Below are positions 43,512-52,120 of a DNA stretch of 64,000 nucleotides, one piece after another. A program made the translations under genes and the position numbers. The notes under the pieces are model-generated. The model was given only the letters and a program-made list of their open reading frames with translations, did not search any database and was not told where the DNA came from. This DNA is from Chryseobacterium cucumeris (GTDB lineage: Bacteria > Bacteroidota > Bacteroidia > Flavobacteriales > Weeksellaceae), in assembly GCF_016775705.1 (NCBI RefSeq), contig NZ_CP068760.1, positions 1,922,001-1,986,000 on the forward strand, written 5' to 3'. Numbering within the stretch: the stretch's first letter is position 1; the number at the start of each line of letters is the position of its first letter.

Positions 43512-44627
43512 TTAATGAGCAATGTCTTGAACACACCTGAATCCGGTATGTTCAAGACTTGTATCAGGACTGCTTTTCATACGTCTGGCCACCCTGTATC
43601 CACTGCAGTAACTATCATTGCATAAAAAGCTTCCTCCCCGAAGACTGCGTTTAACACTATACGGTTCCTGAGGGTCATAAGATCTGTCAGCGCCCTGAGG
43701 ATTTAAAACCAGTCTGCCTTCCAGTTTTTTATAGTAATCATAATTGTATAAATCGCTGCACCATTCCCAAACGTTTCCAGCCATATCATACAATCCATAT
43801 CCGTTGGCTTTAAATGATTGTACAGGGGCAAGGGTACCATAGCCGTCTTTCTTTTCATTGAGGTACGGAAACTTTCCTTCCCAGCTGTTTGCTTTAGGAA
43901 TTCCTTCATTGATGGGTTCATTGCCCCACGGATAGATATTATTTTTTAATCCGCCCCGTGCTGCAAATTCCCATTCTGCTTCTGTGGGCAAACGTTTACC
44001 GGACCATTTACAATATGCCTGTGCATCATCCCAGCTTATATGTACTACGGGATAATTGTCTTTCCCTTCAATATTGCTTGCCGGCCCCTGGGGATGTTTC
44101 CAGCTCGCACCTTTTACCCATTTCCACCATTGGCTGAAATCATTCAGATTCACAGGCTTGGTTGTTGGTTTAAACACCAATGAAGCAGCTACCAACAAAC
44201 TATCCGGAGGTTTTGGAGTACCCTTAGGAAGGTTTTTCTTTAATTCGTCCCAATCGGGTTTACGTTCTGCCGTTGTGATATAGCCTGTAGCATTTACAAA
44301 TTTATTGAACTGTGCATTCGTCACTTCTGTTATATCCATATAAAACGGAGAAACCTTCACTCTATGTTTAGGGTATTCATCTGGATCAGCCTGACTATTA
44401 TCGCCTCCCATATCAAACTCTCCTCCGGGGATTAGCACCATTGCTTCCAGAGAAGTTTTTCCATTAAAACTGATATGAGAAGAATCTGTTGTCCCTAATC
44501 TCTTCGGAATAGTCATGCAGGTATGCCCGGGTTTATTTCCCACAGGTTCTACGGCTTTATTTTTATTACAGGAACATACCAAACTTAATACTCCTGTACA
44601 AATTATCATTTTTATGGAAAACATCAT
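43512..44627 (-). CDS. Formylglycine-generating enzyme (sulfatase maturase), lipoprotein
   Basis: The signal peptide ends in a lipobox (GVLSLVCSC). The SUMF1/FGE domain shows MVLIPGGEFDMGG, YPVVHISWDDAQAYCKWSGKRLPTEAEWEFAARGG, GYGLYDMAGNVWEWC and the catalytic copper-binding pair Cys336/Cys341 in SFLCNDSYCSGYRVARR. It should convert the active-site Cys of type I sulfatases to formylglycine, here outside the cytoplasm. It is 24 bp downstream of two Cys-type sulfatases that are its likely substrates. GldK in this window has the same fold without these cysteines. Confidence 0.93.
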   Translation of the reverse strand: MMFSIKMIICTGVLSLVCSCNKNKAVEPVGNKPGHTCMTIPKRLGTTDSSHISFNGKTSLEAMVLIPGGEFDMGGDNSQADPDEYPKHRVKVSPFYMDITEVTNAQFNKFVNATGYITTAERKPDWDELKKNLPKGTPKPPDSLLVAASLVFKPTTKPVNLNDFSQWWKWVKGASWKHPQGPASNIEGKDNYPVVHISWDDAQAYCKWSGKRLPTEAEWEFAARGGLKNNIYPWGNEPINEGIPKANSWEGKFPYLNEKKDGYGTLAPVQSFKANGYGLYDMAGNVWEWCSDLYNYDYYKKLEGRLVLNPQGADRSYDPQEPYSVKRSLRGGSFLCNDSYCSGYRVARRMKSSPDTSLEHTGFRCVQDIAH

Positions 44628-44651
44628 CTTTATCTGAATATTTACAGTTTT

Positions 44652-46262
44652 TTATGATTTCGGTTTACTGTATCTCCATCCTTTTTTCAACTGAAGTGAA
44701 AGCTGATTGACTATTTTTTTAGAAGGAACTTCTTCAGCAATATTTATATTTTCGTCAGGATCATTTTTATGATCATAGAGCTCTCGGGCCAGATAAGCTC
44801 CGGGCTTTTCAGTCTCTTTATTCCATTCGAACCATTCTACATATCGATACCTGTCGGTACGGATGGCATATCCCATTCTTTCTACATTTTGTCCCCCTTT
44901 GGCTTTTACCCCGTATCTTCCCAATAAAAACTGACTGTAGGCTGCTGTTTTCCATTTACGGTCAGAATCCGAAAGCAGAGGTTTCATACTCGTTCCCTGA
45001 AGATAATCTGGAATTTTTATTCCGCTCATATCACATAAAGTAGGATAAATATCAACAAACTCTGTAAGTGCATTGCTGGATTTTCCTTTTGCTTTCACTC
45101 CTGCCCCACTGATAATAAGCGGTACTCTGGTATCAATCTCATAGTTGCTCTGTTTGCACCAGCTGTTATGCTCTCCCAGTTTCCAGCCATGATCTCCCCA
45201 CAATACAATAATGGTATTTTCACTCAGTCCTAATTCATCCAAGGCTTTTAAAAGCCTGCCTATCTGAGCATCTGTATAAGAGACAGAGGCATAGTAGGCA
45301 TGGAGAATTTCCTTTTGCTTTTCCAGATCATATGGCTTTTCCGATGGTAAAGGCAGGTCTGATCTGTCCGTATACCCTCTCAGTTCAGCATCACCATGTA
45401 CGGCAAATTCCGGAGCATTTTCAGGTATGAATTGATTTTTCGCAAGAGGTATGTCGTTTCTGTTATACAAGTCCCAGTATTTTTTAGGAGCGTTAAATGG
45501 TAAATGCGGACGGTAATAACCTACTGAAAAAAAGAAAGGCTTATCTTTTCCTTTTAATTCTTTCAACTTTTGAATGGCCATGGTTGTTTGCGCTCCATCA
45601 TAATAGGCATCATCATCAACGTCTGCCATTTCAACAGAATTAGCCTTTGTATAGATAAATCCATAAGCATCCGGTTTTCCTTTTCCTATTTTCTCAAGGG
45701 CAAGCTCCTTTTCTTTCTGAATCAGTTTGTTTTTCTCCAGCTGATATACTGCGTCCGGATCAAAAGGGTATCCATTTACATGAAGTTCTTCATTCCAGGA
45801 CTTATCATCAGGTAAAGTATTATGAAAGGTTTTTCCGATTCCTACCGTATAATACCCGTTATTCTTGAATACCTGCGGAAGAGTGATTACATCCGGCAGG
45901 TTTTTCCTGAAATCTGTCTGAAGATCCCATACACGAACAGAATCTGGTCTCAAACCTGTAAGGAGGCTTGCCCGTGAGGGGTTGCATACAGCCTGCTGGC
46001 AATAGGCTCTATTAAAAACAACTCCTCTTGCTGCAAGTTTGTCCATATTAGGAGTTTTTATAACAGTGTTTCCATAGCAGCCCATTTCAGGTCTTAAATC
46101 ATCAATAGGAATAAACAGGATATTGGGTCTTGTTTGCTTGATAGCGGATCTTACACTTTTTTTAGGTTTGGGATTATCCTTATTAAAGCTTACACCTCCC
46201 ACCGCTATGCAATTACAAATCAATATAATGAATACTATTTTTAAAAAGTTGAAATTCTTCAT
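44652..46262 (-). CDS. Type I sulfatase (iduronate-2-sulfatase-like)
   Basis: Alkaline-phosphatase-fold sulfatase of 536 aa with an N-terminal signal-like segment. The formylglycine site is C93-N-P-S-R (CNPSRASLLTG). Metal ligands fit PIDDLRPEMG (Asp pair) and LWGDHGWKLGEH (Asp/His). Order and length resemble iduronate-2-sulfatase-type enzymes that remove sulfate from glycosaminoglycans or marine polysaccharides; the exact substrate is not readable. It is 16 bp downstream of the paralogous sulfatase. Confidence 0.93.
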   Translation of the reverse strand: MKNFNFLKIVFIILICNCIAVGGVSFNKDNPKPKKSVRSAIKQTRPNILFIPIDDLRPEMGCYGNTVIKTPNMDKLAARGVVFNRAYCQQAVCNPSRASLLTGLRPDSVRVWDLQTDFRKNLPDVITLPQVFKNNGYYTVGIGKTFHNTLPDDKSWNEELHVNGYPFDPDAVYQLEKNKLIQKEKELALEKIGKGKPDAYGFIYTKANSVEMADVDDDAYYDGAQTTMAIQKLKELKGKDKPFFFSVGYYRPHLPFNAPKKYWDLYNRNDIPLAKNQFIPENAPEFAVHGDAELRGYTDRSDLPLPSEKPYDLEKQKEILHAYYASVSYTDAQIGRLLKALDELGLSENTIIVLWGDHGWKLGEHNSWCKQSNYEIDTRVPLIISGAGVKAKGKSSNALTEFVDIYPTLCDMSGIKIPDYLQGTSMKPLLSDSDRKWKTAAYSQFLLGRYGVKAKGGQNVERMGYAIRTDRYRYVEWFEWNKETEKPGAYLARELYDHKNDPDENINIAEEVPSKKIVNQLSLQLKKGWRYSKPKS

Positions 46263-46278
46263 GAGGTATAATTTTCTT

Positions 46279-47874
46279 TTATTGATAAGACTTATTTGTT
46301 ATCAGCTTATTTCTCACTTCCTTCCATCCTTTTTTACGTTGTTCAGAAAGCTTGTCAAGGATGTCTTTATTTTCGGGATACACTGCAATATTGAAATTTT
46401 CTTTCGGATCTGAGGTAAGATTATAAAGTTCCCGTGCCACAAGTTCTCCCGGCTTTTGGGTTACTTTATCCCAGTAGTACCACTCTATCAGGTGATAATT
46501 TTTAGTCACCATTGAATATCCCATATAATTTTTTTTGTTAAGGTCTATCCCTTCTCCTGCCGGACGCAGAAACTGGCTGAATACGGCTCCTTTCCATTCC
46601 ACGCTGTTTTCATTCAGAAGTTTTTTAAAGCTCGTTCCTTGCAGATAAGCAGGAGTTTCTATTCCTGCAAGATCACAAAGGGTTGGATAAAGATCTACCA
46701 TCTCTACCAGTTCATTGCTCTTACTTCCCGGATTTTTCATTCCAGGTGCATATACAATAAGAGGAACCCGGGTATCATTTACATAATTAGTCTGCTTACC
46801 CCATGCATTATGTTCTCCTAATTTCCAGCCGTGGTCTCCCCATAAAACAATAATAGTATTATCTATTAATTTTTGTTTTTCAAGCTCATCTACGAGTCGT
46901 CCAATACAGGCATCAACATAGCTTACAGAAGCATAATACCCATGTTTCAGAATTCTGGCTTCTTTTTCCGGCATTCTGAAGTAGGCAGGATGTTTTACAT
47001 ATTCAAGATCATAACAAGCAGTCATCTCCCTTTGGTTATACATGGCCATGCTTGGTGCATTAAACGGAATAAAGCTGTTATCTGCCATTGGTATTTCCAT
47101 AGGGTCATAAAGATCCCAGTACTTTTTGGGAGCTACAAAAGGTAAATGCGGCCTGAAATACCCCAGTGCCATGAAGAAGGGTTTCTTTTTATTTTTAATA
47201 CGGTTGATGGTCTGAATAGCAAGTGATGTCTGAGCTCCGTCATACAGCGAATCATCAGGACAGTCTGCAACTTCTACAGAACGTCCGTATGCCCAGCCAT
47301 TCCCATATTTTTTAGGATCTTTGGCTAATCTTTCCAATCTTTTGGCAGCAAGCTCAGCTTTAAGTTCACCACTGAAATAAAAAGATTCGGGATCTCTGTC
47401 TCTCATATTTTTAACGGCATATCCTTCAGGGCGAAGATCCGGCTCGCGGAAAGAGATAGAATCAGGCATGTGATTATGAAAAATCTTTCCGATGGATACT
47501 GTATGATAATTGAATTTTTCGAACTGCTGTGGAATCGTTACCACATCAGGATGTATTTTACGAAATTCTTCTCCCAGCACCCACACTTTGGTGGAATCCG
47601 GCCGCAAACCTGTTAAAGCACTGGCTCTGGAAGGAGCACAAACAGCTACCTGGCAATATGCGTTTGTAAAAGTTGTACCTCTTCTTGCCAGCTTATCAAT
47701 ATTGGGTGTTTTAATGATGGAATTACCATAAATCCCCAGTTCCGGCCTCAGGTCATCAACGACAATAAAAATTACATTGGGTTTGGACTTTTTTTGTGCT
47801 TGTCCTGCAATTATTGTAAATGATAAAATCAATAGAAGAATATAAACTGATTTTAAAGTTGAAACACTGAACAT
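46279..47874 (-). CDS. Type I sulfatase (iduronate-2-sulfatase-like), paralogue
   Basis: 531 aa, first gene of the sulfatase-sulfatase-FGE operon. Signal peptide MFSVSTLKSVYILLLILSFT...GQAQ. The modification site is C79-A-P-S-R (CAPSRASALTG); metal-binding VVDDLRPELG and LWGDHGWKLGEH match the neighbour. The two proteins are paralogues along their whole length, but by eye well diverged, so they may act on different sulfated sugars. No SusC/D pair or glycoside hydrolase is next to them. Confidence 0.93.
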   Translation of the reverse strand: MFSVSTLKSVYILLLILSFTIIAGQAQKKSKPNVIFIVVDDLRPELGIYGNSIIKTPNIDKLARRGTTFTNAYCQVAVCAPSRASALTGLRPDSTKVWVLGEEFRKIHPDVVTIPQQFEKFNYHTVSIGKIFHNHMPDSISFREPDLRPEGYAVKNMRDRDPESFYFSGELKAELAAKRLERLAKDPKKYGNGWAYGRSVEVADCPDDSLYDGAQTSLAIQTINRIKNKKKPFFMALGYFRPHLPFVAPKKYWDLYDPMEIPMADNSFIPFNAPSMAMYNQREMTACYDLEYVKHPAYFRMPEKEARILKHGYYASVSYVDACIGRLVDELEKQKLIDNTIIVLWGDHGWKLGEHNAWGKQTNYVNDTRVPLIVYAPGMKNPGSKSNELVEMVDLYPTLCDLAGIETPAYLQGTSFKKLLNENSVEWKGAVFSQFLRPAGEGIDLNKKNYMGYSMVTKNYHLIEWYYWDKVTQKPGELVARELYNLTSDPKENFNIAVYPENKDILDKLSEQRKKGWKEVRNKLITNKSYQ

Positions 47875-48302
47875 ATCAATTAGTTTTAAAACCAGCCTTG
47901 TAAGAATGTGAGTTGCATTGCAGCAGTAAAGAAAAGATCTCCAAGGCTGTTATTGATTAATATTGAAAAAATAAAACTTTAAACATCCACAAAACATTAA
48001 GAATTCTTTTTCATCATTTGTGTTTTGTATTGAAATAAGATATAATGAGTTATGGATGTGATGCGAATTTGCAACAAAAAAGAATAAACTCTTGCAAAGT
48101 AAACTACATCACATATACATCAATAACACAAGATTCACATTTACAGTATTTTATAAATCACAAAATGATCAAAACATAGAAAAAATTATAGTTTAGGAAA
48201 ACAAATCAGCTGATTTTCCATGTACTCCATTTATCTCACTTCATCTCGAAATTTCGAATTAGATAAAAAAAATCCGGAAAGTTGAGCTTTCCGGATGATG
48301 AA
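47875..48302. other. Intergenic region, promoter area of the sulfatase operon
   Basis: About 430 bp without a gene. An 8-bp inverted repeat CAGCCTTG/CAAGGCTG (47893-47900, 47942-47949) lies just upstream of the sulfatase start and could be an operator or a chance hairpin. A near match to TANNTTTG (TTACTTTG) occurs on the minus strand near 48100. The right end holds the DUF6496 terminator. Confidence 0.35.
48272..48296 (-). terminator. Terminator of the DUF6496 gene
   Basis: Perfect 10-bp stem ATCCGGAAAG/CTTTCCGGAT with a 5-bp loop, and a T-run on the minus strand. Confidence 0.85.
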
Positions 48303-48491
48303 TTACATATTTTTCTTTTTTGATGGTACTTTCATACCTTTTTCCCGCGCTTCAGAAATACCGATGGCTACGGCTTGTTTTCTGCTTGTCACTTTCTTTC
48401 CGGAAGAAGACTTTAATTTTCCTTCCTTGAATTCGTGCATTACCTTTCCTACTTTGTCCTGAGCTTTTTCTGAATATTTAGTCTTGCTCAT
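48303..48491 (-). CDS. DUF6496 small basic protein
   Basis: 62 aa, very rich in Lys and Ser, with the family pattern KVGKVMHEFKEGKLKSSSGKK...TSRKQAVAIGISEAR. It has no signal or membrane segment. The basic composition suggests nucleic-acid contact, but no function is known to me. It follows the 157-aa gene by 15 bp, probably in one transcript, and ends at a strong terminator. Confidence 0.85.
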   Translation of the reverse strand: MSKTKYSEKAQDKVGKVMHEFKEGKLKSSSGKKVTSRKQAVAIGISEAREKGMKVPSKKKNM

Positions 48492-48506
48492 GATCAGATT
48501 TTTTTT

Positions 48507-48980
48507 TTAAGATTTTGGCAGGGATACCCCTAATTCATAAACACAGGCATGTTTCAAATATTTTGAACGCTCTCTCGATGTTACCGATTCAAAATGATCG
48601 TTTTTGATCACAATAATCGGGTCTTCCGCATTTTCAATCTCAAAATTGGCTAAATATCTTTCATCCGGTGGAGATTGTTGCAGTTTTGCTTTTATTTTCT
48701 GCAGCTCATCTGCATATTTTCTAAATCCCGGATCTGAGGAATGGATAAATTTATACTCATCGCCTGCATACACATAGTAATGAATTTTTTTCTCTATCAA
48801 CCCCGCCTCATCAGTAATTTCGGGATTATCATTTCCGTCTCTAAAAACTACTTCCACTAATGTTCCTCCTTTTTTATGAGCACATTCTTCAGCGTCTTTA
48901 AAACTGGAAAAACCTGTATAAACAATCTGATCGTTTAATACATAACGGTTCAGTTTCTGGTTGTATGCATTCGTTTCCAT
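48507..48980 (-). CDS. Hypothetical protein, 157 aa
   Basis: Not recognised. Cytosolic, mixed alpha/beta, with strands RYVLNDQIVYTGFSSFKDAEECA and TLVEVVFRDG, helices in FRKYADELQKIKAKLQQ, and a final IVIKNDHFESVTSRERSKYLKHACVYELG. It is upstream of DUF6496 and divergent from dipeptidyl peptidase IV by about 120 bp. Confidence 0.75.
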   Translation of the reverse strand: METNAYNQKLNRYVLNDQIVYTGFSSFKDAEECAHKKGGTLVEVVFRDGNDNPEITDEAGLIEKKIHYYVYAGDEYKFIHSSDPGFRKYADELQKIKAKLQQSPPDERYLANFEIENAEDPIIVIKNDHFESVTSRERSKYLKHACVYELGVSLPKS

Positions 48981-49073
48981 AATTATTATTTGATTTGATT
49001 ATAAGGTATGATATTCAATTTTTTTGCCAAAAAGCTTATTTGAAAAGCTTTTTTATACATTTAATAAAATTAT

Positions 49074-49081
49074 TATCTTTG
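49074..49081 (+). promoter_or_regulatory. -7 element (TATCTTTG) for the dipeptidyl peptidase gene
   Basis: Exact TANNTTTG, 19 bp before the ATG at 49101, which implies a leader of about 13 nt. Confidence 0.5.
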
Positions 49082-49100
49082 AAATCCATTACTATTAGAA

Positions 49101-51230
49101 ATGAAAAAATTACTCTTAACTCTTACTGTTGCGGCGGTATTCCAAAATGTGTCGGCACAGGAAATCACTTTAGATAAAATATACTCAGGATATTACCGTG
49201 GAAAAGGGATCGCAGGGATCACTTCAATGAAAAACGGAGAAAATTATCTGATCATTGAACCGTCAGGAATTGCAAAATATTCTTACAAAACTTCACAAAA
49301 AGAAGGGAATCTTGTAGATGGAAAATTTGAAAGCTATATTTTTTCTGATGATGAATCTAAAATTCTTTTACAGGTTGAAAGCCAGCCTATTTACAGACAT
49401 TCTTTTCTGGGGAAATTTGATGTAAAAGATTTAAAATCCGGGAAAGTAATCAGCCTGAATGAAGGGAAACCTGTTCAGGAGCCTGCGTTTTCACCGGATG
49501 CTACGAAAGTGGCCTTTATTTCTGACAATAATCTTTTTTATCAGGACCTTAATTCAGGAAAAATCACACAGATTACAACGGATGGTAAAAAGAATTCAAT
49601 CCTGAATGGTTTGGCAGACTGGGTATATGAGGAAGAATTCGGGCATGCAAAACAATATGAATGGACAAAAAATTCTGATGCCATCGTATTTGTGAAGTCT
49701 GATGAAAGCCAGGTTCCGGAAATCTATATTCCTATCTATGGAAAAACGCTTTATCCTACAGAAATGCGTTATAAATATCCAAAAGCAGGTGAGAAAAACT
49801 CTGTAGTTTCAGCACAGCTATACCGTCTTGATAACGGGAAAACAATGCAGTTGAACCTGGGTTCTTTCAAAAATTATTACATCCCGAATGTATTTCAGAC
49901 TGCAAAGCCGGACGAAATGGTTCTGATCACTTCTGAAAGGATACAAAATGCTTCTGATATTTTAAAAGTGAACACAAAAACCGGAGCAGTTCAGAAGTTA
50001 TTTACAGAAACAGATGAAAAATGGGTAGATACAGACAGCCCTACTCTTGAATTCCTTGAAGATGACTCCTTCCTTTGGGCTTCTGAGAGAGACGGGAACC
50101 GTCACCTGTACTGGTATGACAAAGATGGTAAGTTGAAAAAACAGATAACAAAAGGAAACTGGGAGGTAACCGATTATTATGGGTTTAATCCAAAGTCCAA
50201 AGAAATTTATGTTCAGACTACTGAAAAAGGAAGTATCAATAAAGTCATTTCCAAAGTCAATATTGAAAACGGAAAGACCCAGCTGATCTCTAATGCAGAA
50301 GGAAACAACTCCGCAAACTTCAGTAAAAACTATAATTATTTCATTGAAACATCTTCTACAGCAGCTAAACCTTATACCTATGTTTTAAAAGACGGTAATG
50401 GAAAAGCAGTAAAAGAGCTTCAGAACAACAATGACCAGTTACAGAAACTAAAAGCTGATAATTTTGTTGAAAAAGAATTCATTACGATTCCAAACGCTGT
50501 AGGTGATCAGATGAATGCCTGGATTATGAAGCCTAAAAATTTCGATCCTAATAAAAAATATCCGCTGTTTATGTTCCAGTATTCAGGCCCGGGATCTCAG
50601 CAGGTAGCCAACTCATGGGATAACGGAAATGCTATTTGGTTCAATCATCTTGTACAAAAAGGATATATTGTTGCTTGTGTAGACGGCCGTGGAACAGGCT
50701 ATAAAGGAGCAAAATATAAGAAAGTAACTTATATGAATTTAGGAAAATATGAGATTGAAGATCAGATCACAGCAGCCAAGTGGTTCGGAAGCCAATCTTA
50801 TATTGATAAAAGCAGAATCGGAATGTTCGGATGGAGCTTCGGTGGTTATATGACCAGTTTAGCCATGACGAAAGGAGCTGATGTCTTCAAAGTAGGAATT
50901 GCTGTAGCACCGGTAACCAACTGGAGATATTACGACTCTGTATACACAGAAAGATTTATGAGAACACCTCAGGAAAACCCGGATGGATATGATAAAAATT
51001 CTCCTACGGAATATGCTAATCTGTTGAAGGGGAAATTCCTTCTGATTCACGGAACGGCTGATGATAACGTTCACTTCCAGAATTCTATGGAGTTCTCTGA
51101 AGCTTTGATTCAAAACAAAAAACAGTTTGATTTCATGGCTTATCCTGATAAAAACCACGGAATTTACGGTGGACAAACAAGACCTCAGTTATACCAGAAA
51201 ATGACGGATTTCATCCTGAATAATCTATAA
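49101..51230 (+). CDS. Dipeptidyl peptidase IV-type S9 prolyl peptidase
   Basis: It removes X-Pro dipeptides from peptides in the periplasm or at the cell surface. The Sec signal MKKLLLTLTVAAVFQNVSAQ is followed by an eight-bladed beta-propeller with the DPP IV substrate-anchoring Glu motif DWVYEEEF. The alpha/beta-hydrolase domain has Ser579 (GWSFGGYM), Asp654/655 (HGTADDNVHF) and His686 (DKNHGIYGG). At 709 aa the length is right for bacterial DPP IV. With the POT transporters downstream it forms a peptide-use locus, interrupted by an inverted cassette. Confidence 0.95.
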   Translation: MKKLLLTLTVAAVFQNVSAQEITLDKIYSGYYRGKGIAGITSMKNGENYLIIEPSGIAKYSYKTSQKEGNLVDGKFESYIFSDDESKILLQVESQPIYRHSFLGKFDVKDLKSGKVISLNEGKPVQEPAFSPDATKVAFISDNNLFYQDLNSGKITQITTDGKKNSILNGLADWVYEEEFGHAKQYEWTKNSDAIVFVKSDESQVPEIYIPIYGKTLYPTEMRYKYPKAGEKNSVVSAQLYRLDNGKTMQLNLGSFKNYYIPNVFQTAKPDEMVLITSERIQNASDILKVNTKTGAVQKLFTETDEKWVDTDSPTLEFLEDDSFLWASERDGNRHLYWYDKDGKLKKQITKGNWEVTDYYGFNPKSKEIYVQTTEKGSINKVISKVNIENGKTQLISNAEGNNSANFSKNYNYFIETSSTAAKPYTYVLKDGNGKAVKELQNNNDQLQKLKADNFVEKEFITIPNAVGDQMNAWIMKPKNFDPNKKYPLFMFQYSGPGSQQVANSWDNGNAIWFNHLVQKGYIVACVDGRGTGYKGAKYKKVTYMNLGKYEIEDQITAAKWFGSQSYIDKSRIGMFGWSFGGYMTSLAMTKGADVFKVGIAVAPVTNWRYYDSVYTERFMRTPQENPDGYDKNSPTEYANLLKGKFLLIHGTADDNVHFQNSMEFSEALIQNKKQFDFMAYPDKNHGIYGGQTRPQLYQKMTDFILNNL

Positions 51231-51251
51231 TATTAAATTTATAACTCATAA

Positions 51252-51285
51252 AAAATCCCTTTCAGAAATTCTGAAAGGGATTTTT
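51252..51285. terminator. Bidirectional terminator
   Basis: Near-perfect long hairpin (AAAATCCCTTTCAG paired with CTGAAAGGGATTTT) between the convergent DPP IV and GLPGLI genes. Confidence 0.85.
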
Positions 51286-51286
51286 A

Positions 51287-52114
51287 TTATTTAGGGTATT
51301 TCACCGCTTTATCCAGTTCTATAGGATTATTAAAGGCTTTTAACTTTTTTCTTTCGTTGGCTTCTGCGGGTTTCAGCTGTTCTTTGGAGAGAATTGTACC
51401 ATCATCAAGCTGCAATTTTTGTCCTTCGCGCATGGTCAGATTTCCATTCAAGACATATTTAAAGGGATTGGAATAGAGGTCCAGCCTTAGTTTATTTAAA
51501 TCTTTCTGAGTAACGGGAATTGCTCTGGATATAGAGGCATTTAATGAATTACGTTGATATTCATCCGGAATCTTTTCACTCTTAATTACATTAAAATAAT
51601 AATTCTTTTTTGTATCATACAATTCCATAATCAATCCCGGTAATCCGTTAAACTTATAAGGTCCGTAGGGCATTGGGATATCTTTAGTAAACCATGCGAT
51701 CCAGTTTCTTCCTCCGAACTGTGTAGTAGCTTTTTGAAGTTGGAAATTACTGAAAATCTTTATACTGTCTGTAATATTCCAATGTTGCTTCGTTTCTTCA
51801 GACAGTCTATAAAAATTCACATCTCCAATATATTCATAGTTTTGGTATATATTATCATCCTTCTTTTTTATTAAAAAAGAAGTCAATCTATTACCTTTAA
51901 ATCCATAGTGCCCGGTAGCAGTAAATACTGAATCATTAATATAATTCAGTCTGTTGTAATACGCTATATCCTCTTTTGTGATATCCAGATAATAATTTTC
52001 CCTGGTAATATCTTTTGAGGTTGAATCTTTCTTGTATTTCACCTCATAGATGAACCTGTTGTTCTGGGAAAAAAACATTACAGTTCCCAGCAATATAAAT
52101 AATAAGCTTTTCAT
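51287..52114 (-). CDS. GLPGLI family protein
   Basis: 275 aa with a signal peptide (MKSLLFILLGTVMFFSQ). The family name motif GLPGLI is present intact in PYKFNGLPGLIMELYD (about residue 155), along with WIAWFTKDIPMPYGP. GLPGLI proteins are secreted, confined to Bacteroidota and of unknown function. It is 6 bp after the VKOR fusion gene, so it is the third gene of the peptide cassette. A role in handling the mature peptide is inferred from position only. Confidence 0.9.
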   Translation of the reverse strand: MKSLLFILLGTVMFFSQNNRFIYEVKYKKDSTSKDITRENYYLDITKEDIAYYNRLNYINDSVFTATGHYGFKGNRLTSFLIKKKDDNIYQNYEYIGDVNFYRLSEETKQHWNITDSIKIFSNFQLQKATTQFGGRNWIAWFTKDIPMPYGPYKFNGLPGLIMELYDTKKNYYFNVIKSEKIPDEYQRNSLNASISRAIPVTQKDLNKLRLDLYSNPFKYVLNGNLTMREGQKLQLDDGTILSKEQLKPAEANERKKLKAFNNPIELDKAVKYPK

Positions 52115-52120
52115 AACAAT

